A DNA stretch of 64,000 nucleotides from the NCBI GenBank assembly GCA_904063045.1, contig CAJFCJ010000006.1:1439647-1503646 (forward strand), in the 5' to 3' direction. How positions within the stretch are numbered: position 1 is the stretch's first letter; every line of letters begins with the position of its first letter. The notes beneath the pieces are model-generated. The model was not told where the DNA came from. It did no database searches and saw nothing but the letters and a program-made list of their open reading frames with translations. This DNA is from Dimorphilus gyrociliatus (lineage: Eukaryota; Annelida; Polychaeta; Dinophilidae). Below, piece by piece: positions 50,722-63,531 of the stretch. The translations under genes were made by a program, and so were the position numbers.

Positions 50722-53218
50722 TTAGTGCTTTTCAGTACATATTCGTAGGAGAGTGAGGGGGTGGAGAATGTTGGAAGGCGGTGAAGGAGAAGAATAAGAG
50801 AAATGGGTGGACACAAAAATTACGGACTTGGTACGAAAAAAATGACTTAGTACTAACGAAGCTTCGAGGTGAGAGTCGTGAAGTAAGCGTAGAACTTCCT
50901 TTGGTGATATCTTTCGCTTATGATCGTCGGTATGTAGACTAGCGGGAGTAAAAACGTTTGTTGACGAAATGAACGAGCTGGATGCTAATGAATGAGATAA
51001 CGTTGTTTTATCCTCTTCCCCTTTCCCATTCCATGAATAGCGTTTTTGGATAGCACATTCCGGTTTGGGCGGTTGATTTAAGTCATGAGTAGTACTGGCA
51101 GTCCAATAACGTTTATCTCTGGACAATCGTCGATGGTTTAATTTCGATTTCGTTTCTTCGTCTATGCAGTCCAAATCGGAAGATGAAGAACTGACGGATA
51201 ATCGATCGGTTGCGAAGACATGCCGTAGTTGATCTATCCTTGGTGAAAGTTGTTTGTTCCTGGCTCCACTCACAGTTGCTGCTCTTGACCTGATTTCTGT
51301 TTGTTCCACATGGCCGGATGAGGACGTGTCTAACAACTCCATACTCATACTGACATTATTTGAAAGTCTTTCTGCCGCTTTTTCTTCTAACGCAACCTGA
51401 GATAAAAGTTCTGTGGAACTAACCTTCTCACTAACAGGGTATTCCATAAGGCTAGAGTTTCTCCTCCCACTCCACAATTCTACATATGCTTTTTTGGCGT
51501 TCGTTATATCTTCGTACCATTTACTGTTGTTTGCAGTAAAAGTGTAGACACAATTAACACAACCAAACTCATTAATATATGCTAAAGAGAACATAGTATC
51601 TTTGAGAAATATAGGCTTAACCAAGTCTAACCTCATGGGTGGCTTGATTACCCTAACTCTACTTTCCGCTTTTTTCGAGCGTTTCGCGACTAGAACGAGA
51701 TCGGTGAATAGAAAGAGTATAATTTCTTGCGATTTTACGCTCACGCCTTCTTTCATCTTTAGATATCCTTCTTTGATTAGACGCCTCCTATAGTGTTCTC
51801 CGCAAACCGCCATAGGAGAAGAAATATCATATTTTAAGGCGTCTTGTAAATGAAAATACACTTCTTCCGGATGAGTGTCTATTAAATCGAAACTTTCTAT
51901 TCGTTGCGTAATATTAAGTAATTTGGCCTGTTGATCATGTATTTGTATCTGTTCATTTACTGAACTTACAAAACTCTTAATACGATTTAAAGTCAACCCT
52001 AATTTACGTTTGTCGCACTCATCGTCGGTACATTCCAATAATCTTTGTAGAAGTAAAACGTGCCGTGTTATATGTTGCATAGGACTGCTTAAATAACTAG
52101 CAACATCCAATTTGTTCAAGTTCGTATGACTATTCGCCCAGGTATAGAATTTCTGAAAGGCTGTATTCCTCTCGCGTTCCTCATTGATGTATTCCTTACA
52201 TTTTTCCATTTTAAGATTATATTGATATTCTTCTAAGAATAGATCTCCGAATTCGTACAATTCTTCCAAACTAGCTGAATTAACAGGTCTCTTACTCTCT
52301 CGTATTTTTCTTATAAAAGGCGATATGACGTCATTCCACCTCCTACAGCATTGTACATAGACGTCGTTTAGATTGAAAACGATTTTGTCAATATCAACAC
52401 CTCCTAATAAATGTTCATTCGTCAAATGTCTTAACGGTCGTACGAATACGTCAACTATAATTTTTAATTTAAGAGCATAGTTCGCCTCGAAGTGTAAAAT
52501 TTCCCACACTACACTTTGCTGCTGGCGTTCGCTCTTTGATAGGCCTTCATCAGATATTACAGCATTCCATTCGGATTCTAATTCGATGGCTCCGGGATCA
52601 AATTCCAACGATTCGCTACGTTTTGGTAAGCGTTTACCAAATTCAGTAAGGCGTCTGGTAAGGGCATCATCAATCCCCTGAGATCTTATTTTTAATGACG
52701 GTGAACCTTCGTCGTCTGATTTACGATGCTTGTTGGTCTTTATAAAAAAAAGATAAAAAATTATTTAACTGAACCGAAAGCGTATAGCAAAGTAATATAA
52801 CAGCAGAAATCAATTTCTCAATGAAACAATAAGGAAAAAAGAACTGAAAGAATACTAAAAAAAGGCCAATTAATTAAATATATATAACATATATACTATA
52901 TATATATATACACATTTATATATATATATATACTGTATATATACATATGAATAAATAATTATATATATATATATATATATATATAACCATACGGATTATA
53001 TAATCTATTAAGATAGAGTTTACATTTCTATATTAGAAAAGTCATAAATATTTAAGACGACAATCTAAAACAAAAAATAATAATAGAAAAGAAGCTTTTC
53101 CTACTGTTTTAGGTCTTTCATTAACTTTTTGAACCTTTTTAGACGCCATACTTTCGTCAAAATCAACAAAAAATTGTAAGGCATCTCGCTGTAGTTTAGC
53201 AATATTCGTCGCCGACAT
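50722..53218 (-). CDS. PLEKHG5: PLEKHG5-like RhoGEF (DH-PH), 2 exons in the main form
   Basis: Exons 53218-53105 and 52737-50722; 2130 nt, 709 aa. The DH domain starts near residue 114 (SVVWEILHFEANYALKLKII) and continues through SSPMQHITRHVLLLQRLLE. The PH domain starts near 361 (RLIKEGYLKMKEGV, LFLFTDLVLVAKRSKKAESR, VRVIKPPMRLD). Human PLEKHG5 has the same order and near-matching blocks (LFLFTDLLLVTKAVKKAER, RVIRPPLLVDK). Known PLEKHG5 (Syx/Tech) activates RhoA. The N-terminus lacks the longer vertebrate region with its Ras-association-like part. The C-terminal half (SSSSDLDCIDEE, PKEVLRLLHDSHLEA) is Ser-rich and disordered except the last helix. A CRE (TGACGTCA, 53263-53270) lies 45 bp upstream of the start. 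Alternative first exons are possible further upstream. Confidence 0.9.
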
Positions 53219-53262
53219 CGTTCGATGTACAACTGACGTCGAATTCTAGCGAAAGCGTCTCC

Positions 53263-53270
53263 TGACGTCA
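53263..53270. promoter_or_regulatory. CRE palindrome in the PLEKHG5-like promoter
   Basis: Exact TGACGTCA 45 bp upstream of the start codon; a related AACTGACGTCGA half-site lies at 53231-53242. This position is typical of a functional CREB/ATF site. Confidence 0.5.
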
Positions 53271-54757
53271 CTAAACTCGTACTCGATCAACTATTATCGG
53301 TGATATATATATATATATATATATATATACACCGTATATACTAAAATATATTTCTACACATATATAGACTATATTCTGAAAATCGAATGCTTATTTTTAG
53401 ATGACCTAAAAGTAATAATTCTAGAGTTTTTAAAGGGTTCTACCTAAAAATGTATAGGATATATAAGTATATATATCAATATATACTAATATATACATAT
53501 ATATTTCAATTAAAATATCTCTATTCCCTCATTTGCATCACGAGATCGTGAAAGAAAAAACGTATATTGTATACATAATATTGTATACTCATATAAATTT
53601 ATTCAATTTGATCTTTTTATACATTTAAAGCACGCCAACGCAAGGTGTCACCCTGGGGAATTTCAATCGCCTAGTAAAATAGCGTCTAATTTCCACAAAC
53701 ACTTCTTTACAGGCCCATATCTAAAATACAAAACTATTTTATAAGAAAATAGGAGAAATATACGGTAGAATTATAAGATTCGTGAGTAATTGCCAGAAAA
53801 ACTTGTCTTAATTGACGTCTCACTTTTCAGTTATAGGTAGACGCATCTCTGTTATTGAGTGGAGTATTAGGAAATATGTAGAAAAGTGATATGAAAGTGT
53901 GGGCGAGGTCAAACTCTCGAGTGCTCGCATCGGTAAAACATCTCTTGTCATTAATACTAAAAGAACGGATCATTTTAATAAGAACATATTTAAATAAATA
54001 GTTGACTAAGGCTAAATTGTAATTTTATAGTTTTCACAGTATTTTAAGCAGGTGCCATCTGGTGTTCGCAAAAAGTTTACAAGCTTTAAATTAGATTGTA
54101 ATACAACAACCAACCTAACAATATAGCCTTTTTCCAGTTCAACAGTTTTGTTATGACTCGACCTATTGTAGGGAATAATAACTGTGGCGTTTGATTATTG
54201 ACAATTTTGTCAGTTTTTAAGATAAAAATCTCTAATAATATATAGGACGTAATAAACCATTTGTAAAATTAGATGAAGACACTAATAAAGAGCCAATGCA
54301 TTAAAACAGAAAGAGGTCTAGTTAAAAGATATCAGGTTGCTAACGAGCAACAAAATATATTCTGATACAACGATAGAAGCAAATTCGTATCTGTTTACGG
54401 TAGAAAAGTAAAATTGCTATACAATACCAACGTCAAGCCAAGTTACCTACATTCAAACAGTCAATAAGTCAGGTAAATAATAATAGAAATCGTTAATGAA
54501 AGAAGATATGTCCATAAATGAACAATTCTTTAATCTCTTTTATAATCTATTCTCCTTTCCTTAATTACGTATAGATGGACAGCAAAATTGAGTATACTCC
54601 TATAGTGACGTCAATTAACTCTTCCCACAGGGTAGAGTACGCATGCGCCCTAAGCCAAAATATTCTATACTTTTCTTTTTTTGACAAGATAAAAATACAA
54701 CAATTGTGGAAAATTACAGTTCAATTGAGCCCTTTACATAAATAAATAAATATACAG

Positions 54758-54789
<32 letters not shown>

Positions 54790-55606
54790 CGTACAATAAT
54801 TACAGAGTACTAGGTTAAGAATGGAGATATAAAAGAAATGAAACTAATAAAGGATTTAATCATTAAATTATAAATATAATGCTGCTGTGGAAGTATAGAC
54901 TATAAATATATTCTAAAAAAAAAAAAAAGAAAAAAAAAGATCTTTAAAAAACAAACAAAAGAAAATCTATAAAAGCTTTAAAAACACTTGGAAAAGAGAT
55001 GTTCGTTTTATTATCTTGATATTAATTTTTTAAAGCTTAATTGTTATATTTTTTGAATAGATACTCAAAAATCATAGTCATAACATGTGACTGAAAACAA
55101 ATATGAAATATGATGCTTATATCTAACACTAACCGTTAATTAGACTGTTAGGTGAGATTGAATTAATACGGGGGAAAAGGGATACATATATAAATTTATA
55201 CTTTTTATATGTTATATATTCTATTATATATATATATATATATATATATGTATAGGGTTTTTTTGAATTTTATTCAAACGAATATATATCTATGATTGGC
55301 AGAGAGAGAGAGAGAGAGAGGGAAATGCTAGCTTAATTATTGTCATATTTTTAATAATGAAATTTTTGAAAGATCGTAGGAAAAAACGAGGGCAAGGAGG
55401 ACCCTTTCAATTCTTATTATACTTAAAATAAATGAATATCACATAGAGACAACGGAAAATCTTTTACAAATGCTAATCTTTTGAAATAATTGCTAATATG
55501 TTAAATAATAGTAGTTATATACCGTATATACTAATATATACAATATATATTTAATATATATCTATCTAGTAATATACAAGATACAATATATAATATAACA
55601 TATACT

Positions 55607-55639
<33 letters not shown>

Positions 55640-55809
55640 GGTGTATATACTTATAATTTATACATGCAGTATATAAAATTTTCTTTCTAATATACCTTGA
55701 AACTAAACGACCTTCGTAGCATCGTCTAATTGCAAGACTGACGCAAAAAGCGTCGCCCACGACTTGCAACAGATTTTTGTATCTATATAAATTAAATTTT
55801 TTGGCCTAC

Positions 55810-55928
55810 CTTATCTAAAATAAGGGGTATTCCAGGTTGTAATCCTTGGTCGATGGCGAATCTTCGCCTATCCGAAGTAAGTTTGTTCATATTCTGCGAT
55901 TCTGTTCTGTTCAAAAGCATGCCGTATC
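55810..55928 (-). CDS. Candidate upstream exon, possibly alternative first exon of the PLEKHG5-like gene
   Basis: An open 37-codon frame from ATG at 55920 (MLLNRTESQNMNKLTSD..., LQPGIPLILDK) ends at a good donor (AAG|GTAGGC) in phase 0, the same phase in which exon 2 of the PLEKHG5-like gene (52737) is read. A possible acceptor (catttag) allows it to start as an internal exon at 55929. Codon composition looks real for this window. It could instead belong to a separate small minus-strand gene using acceptors near 53720 (WACKEVFVEIRRY) or 53681 (AIEIPQGDTLRW). Confidence 0.4.
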
Positions 55929-56169
55929 GCTAAATGGGTAGCGATAAAGAATCTTTAAGGTCGTATAAGTGTTTATATTGTATGTATAACAATATAACAA
56001 AAGTTACGTATTCCAATATATTATTAATATACGTCTACTGTAATATATATATTTATACACAAATAATATAAACTTATATGTATATACTGTTAAATTTTTC
56101 TATTTATATAGTTTCATTTATTTAAATATACTGTACATACGTATATAACTAGAACACTTTTTTTTTTAC

Positions 56170-56248
56170 CGTTTTGTTTTTTATTCGATGGAAAAAAACT
56201 TATCGTTTTCTTGGCAAAATCATAACTTCCTTCCGGCGATAAAAACAT
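56170..56248 (-). CDS. Candidate 5' exon (MFLSPEGSYDFAKK...)
   Basis: Open frame of 26 codons starting MFLSPEGSYDFAKKTISFFP and ending AAC G|GTAAAA. It lies upstream of the 55810-55928 candidate on the same strand. Phase with that exon does not match, so an extra exon or a different start would be needed. Weak but protein-like. Confidence 0.25.
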
Positions 56249-58443
56249 ATCCACGATGGTAAGAAAAATGTATCGGTTTGAAGGAAGCTATGTCATAAAC
56301 ATCTGCGAGGCATCAGCTAATTTTATAGCGTCGTTTTGTAAGGGAAGCCAGTTAGTTACACGACTGCAATTCTAGGCCTATCATATGTTGAAAATCGTTG
56401 ATAGATATTCTTAAGGATTAGAGTGAGGGTGGCAGGGAAAGAAAGTGTATGTCTATGTGTGTATGTATGTATGTGCAAGAGAGAGAGAGAGAGAGAATGA
56501 AAAAATTAGAGGTGAGAGAGTGGAAGAGTGCGAGAATAAGAGAGTGAGAGGAAAGTGAGAGGGGAACGGAAGAAAAAATATAAAAGAGAACGGAAAAATT
56601 CTATTTTTTTTTATTCAGTAAAGAAAATGAAAAGAGAGTAGAAGAAGAAGAAAAAGAAGAAGAAATAAGAATTAGATCGTGTATGAACCAAAAGAAAAGA
56701 GTACATTCTCTGTTGTCTTACTCTACTTTAGAATATTTCATTTTAGTAACCATAAAAGAAAAAAAATTTCTTCTTCTTCTTTTAACCATTCGGAGTCTCT
56801 TTTTTTTGTTTTATTTTTAATTCTCGTTTCGTTTCCTCCCCTTTCCTCTTTTCCTGTTTTTTTATTATCTTTTTTTGTCTCTTCAAGGTCTCAAAATATT
56901 AAAATCGAAGAAAAAGAAAGAAAACGAAATATAAAAGAAACAATTATTCCTATTATTAAGCCTATTCTTAAGGAATCAGTATATGAGACTATATAAAGTA
57001 TATATATATATATGTAATATACCGTATATCTAGTACATGAAATTATGCTGAAAGTTAGATAATGAGAGTGAAAAGAAAATTAGAACGCCATCTACAGACT
57101 ACAGTAAACACTAGTGTTATTATTTTAATCCTTAAAGATTGTTTACTGACGTCCACATCTGACACGTAATTGATTTCCAATGAATTATATATCTTAGACG
57201 ATCTGTCGCGTTATCAAAAAAACCTGTCTTGCATTCTTTAGTGTTTTTATACTCTTTTCTTTTATTTTTAATTTAAATTGGAAGACAAATCTTTTTTCAT
57301 AAGGATATCTCATGTCCTTAACTATTGTTATTTAGTTTATAAGTAATATATATATATATATATATATATATACTGGTATGTAAAAGGAAATAAATTATAT
57401 TGGTAATAAATTAAAAAAAGATTACTAAATTTAATAGTAAGTTGTCAAGGGCTACCTATTTAGAAAGGTGTCGACTGTTGACCGACTTTTAAGTCAGTTA
57501 ACTATAATATTAGAATATAATATATAAAGTTTTAGTAATATTTTTGTTATCAATTTTATAAACTGTATTAAAACCAACTTTCAGCTTTTACTGTTTAAAC
57601 TTTATAAGAGAGGATAGAGATAGTGAAAGAGAGAGAGTGAGAGATTGAAAAAAAAAAAAAGAGTTAAATTTGTACGCCTACTACACCAATAAACAAGTCA
57701 TAGATATTTTACAGTTAGATAAAAAGAAGGAGTGGAGGTGAGAGAAAATAGCGGAAAAAGAAAGAAAGAATGAGAGAGAGAGAAAGAAAGAAAGAAAAGG
57801 GAAATAAGAGAAAAAAAGAAAAGAAAAAGAGTCTAGATGATGAGAAGAAAAGAATGGGTCTATAATATAAGTTTAAATTAAAATATATTCTCTAAATAAA
57901 TTTTACGGGGTTAAGGCGCATTATTCAAATTGACAATGAAAGGAATTCTTATTCAATCTCGTTTTTTAATTGAAAATAAGCTAACAAAAAATATGACAAT
58001 AATGAACTATAGTTAAAATTTTATATATATATTTATATATATTCATAAAATTGACGACAATTCTTAAGCAACCAATTAAAATCTAATATTTCAAAATTTT
58101 AAATAGATAATTAGATATAATTATATAAACAGGAAGGACTATATTTAAAATAGAAATTTTTAATGGAAAATATAAGCTTTTTGTACAATTGTAACATGAT
58201 TCATTCCAAAATTAGCTACTAAAAATAATAACACACTCGTATTGACAGAAAACTTGTACTTTAAATTAAAATGATAGGAAATTATGTAAATAAATCCTTA
58301 CCTTAGTTTTTATCATTTCATTATTTAAATGTTTCCAATTCATTTAATATGAATTTCTGAATTTATCCTATGTTTATTTATAGTGATAAACTTGTTCACA
58401 TTCCTCTTTTTTAGCACAAAATAGTAAATATGCCGTACAACCT

Positions 58444-58511
58444 ATATATATATATATATATATAAATATAGATATATACAGTTTACTATATACTGTATAT
58501 ATATATAGATA
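58444..58511. repeat. (TA)n palindrome with ACTGTA core
   Basis: tatatatagatatatacagtttactatatactgtatatata: TA runs around TACAGT and ACTGTA in opposite orientation. Confidence 0.7.
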
Positions 58512-59165
58512 TATATATAGTGTCGTTAAAAAATTTTTGTTGATATCATTTATGACTTTGTTCTCTCTCCCTATCTTACTAGTGAATACATACAGTATAT
58601 ATCTATTCTTTTCTTAAGTAATTTTAAATTAACAATAACACGTATTAAGTAGACTTAGACCAGTTAGGGTGTTTTTTTATTTAGTTTGCTAATTAATAGG
58701 AAAATAGAAGTTGAATAGGAGTTTGAAATATAGAAGATTTAGATTATATACAAATAAAATCTATATTTAGGCCATCTTGCAATCTCGTTTTAACTTTTCC
58801 AACTTAAAAGTGCGTTGAAACCTTGTCAGAAGGAGAGGAAAATACATTTTTAATGAGATTTGTGACCATAGGAAATTTTCTGGATATATACAAAAATCTA
58901 GCTTGAGTCACTCACTCACTCACACTCTCACTTTCGTTTGCGAATGAAAGAAAATATAAGCATCAATCTTGAAGCCGTAAACTGCACATTTTTTCATTTT
59001 TGTTAATGAAAAATGATTACAAATACTCTCTTTTATGATAGTCATTATTGTAGAGGAAAGTAGGCGTCTCTACTGTTGTAGGTTTGGGAGCTTACTCTTA
59101 GCCATTGCAGTTTTATAGCTTGACGTTGTGAGAGTACTGTAGAAGTTTAATTTTTTTAAAGGATT

Positions 59166-60739
59166 ATGAATAGAAGTGGAAATGAAACTAATTTGACAGA
59201 TAGATCACTTCTTCCAAGAGAATTATTCTTTAACTCGGATAGTGCCGTCAGTATAATCGCTTATTCTTGCCTCTTCGTTGTCGCTGTTGTTGGAAATTTA
59301 ACAGTATTTTGGACGCTGATACGGAAAAACAGGCGCAAGAAATCTCGTTTAAACCTCTTCATTCTACATTTGTGTATAGCAGATATGACTGTCACTTTCG
59401 TAATGATGCCTTTGGAAATAAGTTGGCATGCCACGGTTAGTTGGAAAGCCGGCGATATCGCATGCCGTATATTTATGTTTTTTCGAATATTTGGATTTTA
59501 TCTCTCCAGTTTTATATTAGTAATAATCTCTTTGGATCGTTATTTTGCCATCGCTCAGCCTCTTAGAATACATGACGGACATAGTCGAAGTAAAATATTA
59601 TTATCATTTGCATGGGCTCTAAGTATTCTGGCTAGCTTTCCGCAAAGCATTATATTTCACACCGAGGAACATCCTGACCTGAAAGGTTATAAACAATGTG
59701 TAACATACAATTTCTATCCAACCAAATCTCATGAATTGGCTTACAATGTCTTCAACTACATTTTAATATATTTACTGCCATTATTGGTTATTGTTGCGTC
59801 GTACTCCTTAATAATTCTACATATATCAAGAAGAGCAAATGGAATAAATGTACAAGGTGCGGGTCAACAGCAAATTAGAAAGGCGAAAACAAAAACTCTA
59901 AAGTTAACAGTTGTTATTGGTAAGTGTATTCGTATTTTTTCCCCTTCTCTATGTTTTCTATTTCGCACTAGGCACTGCTTTGCCACCTTCAACCTTCTGA
60001 TTCCCCTTTCCATTGCACCCTAACAATCAATTTTACAGTTAAACAACTCGCAATAATTTATACTTGTTTTACTATAAAAATTTCTTCAACTTCATGACCA
60101 ACAACTATTTAATCTTGTATTTAATTCAAAGCTACAAAGTTTTCTATAAATTTACTTTAAAAAGGAATTTCTTCCTTTCTATTTTTAATTAACAGTTTTA
60201 GCCTTCATCATTTGCTGGACTCCCTATTTCGTTATATGCGCTTGGTGGTGGGTTGATAGGTAAGTACCACTTAATCCCGTGAGGCTACGAGCATAGAAAA
60301 CGATTTGTGTAAACTCTAATTGACAGGCAATCTGCAGAGAAGATCAACTTGAAACTGCAGCGTGGAATTTTCGTTTTTGCAGTGTCAAACAGTTGTGTTA
60401 ACCCGATTATATACGGTGATAAATTTTTTCTTATTGATTATTTATTTAGATAATAATAAGTAATTTAAACGATAGAAGTTTTAATAAAAGCAACGAAGGA
60501 TTTCTCATAATTCCTCTTTTTACTTGTATTCATAACAGATTAATTGTTTTTTTAACTTGTTGGTTACAGGCATGTTTACGAAAGCAGTTAGAAATGAGTT
60601 CAAAGGTAGGATGAGATGCTGCTTAAGAATATTTAGAAGTCGACGCCATCATAGGCAAAGTTTAACTCTAACGGCAGTTCGGAATGGTGAAATAAACAAT
60701 GTTCGAATGAGATCTCGAATACTACAAGACCACTCGTAA
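59166..60739 (+). CDS. GnRH/AKH/corazonin-type neuropeptide receptor (GPCR), 4 exons
   Basis: Exons 59166-59919, 60196-60259, 60327-60415, 60570-60739; 1077 nt, 358 aa. A class A peptide GPCR with VGNLTVFWTL (TM1), SRLNLFILHLCIADMTVTF (TM2), MMPLEISWHATVSWKAGD (ECL1 with the conserved Trp), CRIFMFFRIFGFYLSSFILV (TM3), SLDRYFAIAQP (DRY), a CVTYNF ECL2 Cys, IICWTPYFVICAWWWVD (TM6, CWTP intact) and SNSCVNPIIYG (TM7 NPxxY as NPIIY). This set is diagnostic of the GnRHR/AKHR/CRZR superfamily; the exact member cannot be fixed by eye. N-glycosylation sites MNRSGNETNLT at the N-terminus. Unlike the two intronless GPCRs here it has introns in TM6 and between TM6 and TM7, as expected for a conserved receptor. 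Confidence 0.92.
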
Positions 60740-62343
60740 TTATAATACAGAAATAACATTTTTAATCATAAGAAAATAATGAATTGTCTAAAATATAGAT
60801 GACAAAACAATGTATTTTTTCTCTAAACGCCCTCCAGTTACCTTTACTTTTACTAATATACATCTACTCTTTCTCTCTCTCGGTCTAAAAGTCAAATTTT
60901 AATCCTATTTGTACATATTTCATTAAGCTTTAGAAAATATTCCCTCTTTACTAGTTATCTGTCAAATGCATGTATTTATCTAGTCTACAAATAATTAATA
61001 TACTCATAACAGCAAGTCGACAGTAAAGGGAACACAAGATAACTGACTAAAGTGTATATGTATAAATTATATGTACGTACGTATATGTTTACTTATTTCC
61101 CTTATGACATAAGAATATAGTAACTTTCATAAGTCTTTACTTAAGAAATTCAGCTTGGTAAAGAACTTATCGGCTTTTTGTTTCTTTGAAATTTGTTTTT
61201 GACTATCTTTTGGTGAATATAATTATTCCAGCGTTCACCGTTCAATTTCTCTAGCTGCTTTTCTATCGTTCTCCTTCTCTCCTCCCTTTCCTTCTTTTCC
61301 CTGTCAAGCTATTTCTCCTTCATTTTTACTCACATTATTAAATTCGGCTAACACATCAAGCTTCTTGTGGTAATAGCCTTCAACGCTGGCTGGTTAAAAG
61401 TCATGCCCTTAGCACACACCGTCCGAAAGCGATTTTCGTAAAAAAAAAGAAATAAAGAGCTATTTCAAACTCGTTTTACATTGTTTTTACATTAAACGAC
61501 TACAATAAATATATTGCTTCCAGACAAGATGTCGAAGGCTTTCGTACTGCTTTTAATATCAATCTATTTTCCAGAGAGTTCTGTGGTCGATTGCTAGTTA
61601 GCGGTTGTGTCTTTAGATACTCCTAGCAGACTGAGATAGAGTTTGGAAAAGAAATTTTTATAAAATTCTTAGAGGACTTTAGAGAAAACTTATCATTTTC
61701 CTATAAGATCAAGATTCTTTACTTAATATTAAAAAAACAAAAATACCATATTGTGATAATGAATAAGCCTAAATTAATTAAATTACAATTAAGTGATTAA
61801 GTTAATATCTTTTTTAGCTAGGCTCACTAAGACGTTAGGTATTTTATTTACTTAGCTGTAGATACATACTCTATTGTTTTCATACAAGTAGAGAGATAGT
61901 AAGTGGCAACAAAACCATCTCATTCTCATGTTGTAGGATAAGCTGAAATCTTACTTTGACATTGTTAGGTTTTACAAATCTTTATCCTATAATTCCTGTA
62001 ACCTATATAATAAATTCACATTTAAAGTCACCTTTTTTTTTCAATTTATAATTTTATTGGAAGTAAGACGTAAAACTTATTATATCTAATAGTTAATAAT
62101 CAACAACATCTATACAATGCATAGAATGTATAAACAAAGTTTGTCTTTTAAATGCATGAATAGTTTGTTTTTTTTTTTTGCAGGCCATAGAAAACGACTA
62201 TCTTTCCTAGTTATTTAAATGAAATATTTGCTGTAAAATGAAGATTGATAGCATGCAGATTTTAGAAAAATCAAGTACAATATTATTAATAATCATAGCT
62301 GTATATAAATATATCATATATACATATATATTAATATATAAAT

Positions 62344-62374
<31 letters not shown>

Positions 62375-62684
62375 ATAAAGCTATTGTTCTGTGCATGACT
62401 TATATATATATATATAATATTACTTTACAGAAGCGACTTTGTAGTAAAAACTAAACACTGTCATTTATTTGAACACGCCTTTAAACAAGTGCCTTCCTTT
62501 TTTTTTCTCCTTTACATATTTACAGTAAACTTTTACATTGTTTCTTGTTGTATGAATAATTAAGAAATTAATTTAGTTACTAATTAACTAATTAACTTTT
62601 TTCTAATATTCCTTTGTTTTTTTTTCCTTATTATTATTATTATTACTATTATTCACACAATCATTTTCAGGATTTTATACTCTT

Positions 62685-62727
<43 letters not shown>

Positions 62728-63449
62728 CAATTATATGAATGATACAGGATAAATATTTCCTCTTATTATTACTAATAATGCCCTTTGAAGTGACGACTTT
62801 TTTCAAAACTCGGTTACTACGCAACTGAATCTGCTTGTAGCACCATATTTTTTTGTTGTTAAAATAAAAGAATAGCAAAAAATTTCACTTTAATTACAAA
62901 ATTGTTTGCATGAAAATCAAACTTGCTGCAATTATATAATAAATAAGTATGTATATATATATATAGATATCAATAAATAGCATCAAACTATATTTCAGCT
63001 CTATTAATAGATCTATAAGAAGTAGAAAAAAACGGTTATTGAACAATCGTAAGGCTGAAACTGTTGGTCAAAAAAGGGACTTAAACTTTTTTGTTTTTTA
63101 AGGAACTTTAGTTTAGAGAGCACCGTATAAAAGAAAACAAAATAATTATATATACACTTATCAATACATGTATGATTTCAATACAGTGATAAAAATAAAA
63201 TCATATTTTCTCTTTTGATTTCCTTTTGAATAAATATTTCATATTCGTATAGAACGTTTCATCTTTTTCCCCCTTTTTTTTCAGTTCTAAAGCTACCTCT
63301 TATCTTCTTTCCACCTCTTTTATAACTCTCTTTGTTTTTTACTTTACTTTACTTTATTCCCTCTTCAATCCTTTTTCTCCAAAAAATAGGATTTTGACCT
63401 CTTTATTGATAAAAATAAGCAAGAATAATAACTATATTATGTATAAATA

Positions 63450-63482
<33 letters not shown>

Positions 63483-63531
63483 AATACTGTATATATGTTA
63501 TACTCTTCTCATTTCTTCTCTTTAATCGTCT
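60740..63531. other. TA-rich interval between receptor and C2 gene
   Basis: Contains ACGCCCTCCAGTT at 60827-60839, (TA)n runs (62315-62378, 62688-62724, 63453-63480), T-runs and probable 3' UTRs of both convergent genes. No coding frame is supported. Confidence 0.45.
62688..62724. repeat. (TA)n microsatellite
   Basis: About 18 perfect TA units. Confidence 0.9.

Larger units (their letters stand above)
53219..59165. other. 6-kb TA- and GA-rich interval with candidate exons
   Basis: Contains several (TA)n runs (53302-53328, 54753-54787, 55225-55249, 55616-55639, 57347-57371, 58444-58511), GA tracts (55302-55321, 56478-56550, 57627-57650, 57760-57830), a CTCF-like TGCCATCTGGTGT at 54053-54065, a CRE at 54606-54613 and CGCCATCTACAG at 57086-57097. 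Two exon-like frames (55810-55928 and 56170-56248, minus) are listed separately. Nothing else coding is convincing. Confidence 0.5.

Noticed and set aside
56679-56996. 105-aa plus-strand frame
   Set aside because: Built from T/C and A/G runs; Phe/Ser/Lys composition of homopolymer DNA.
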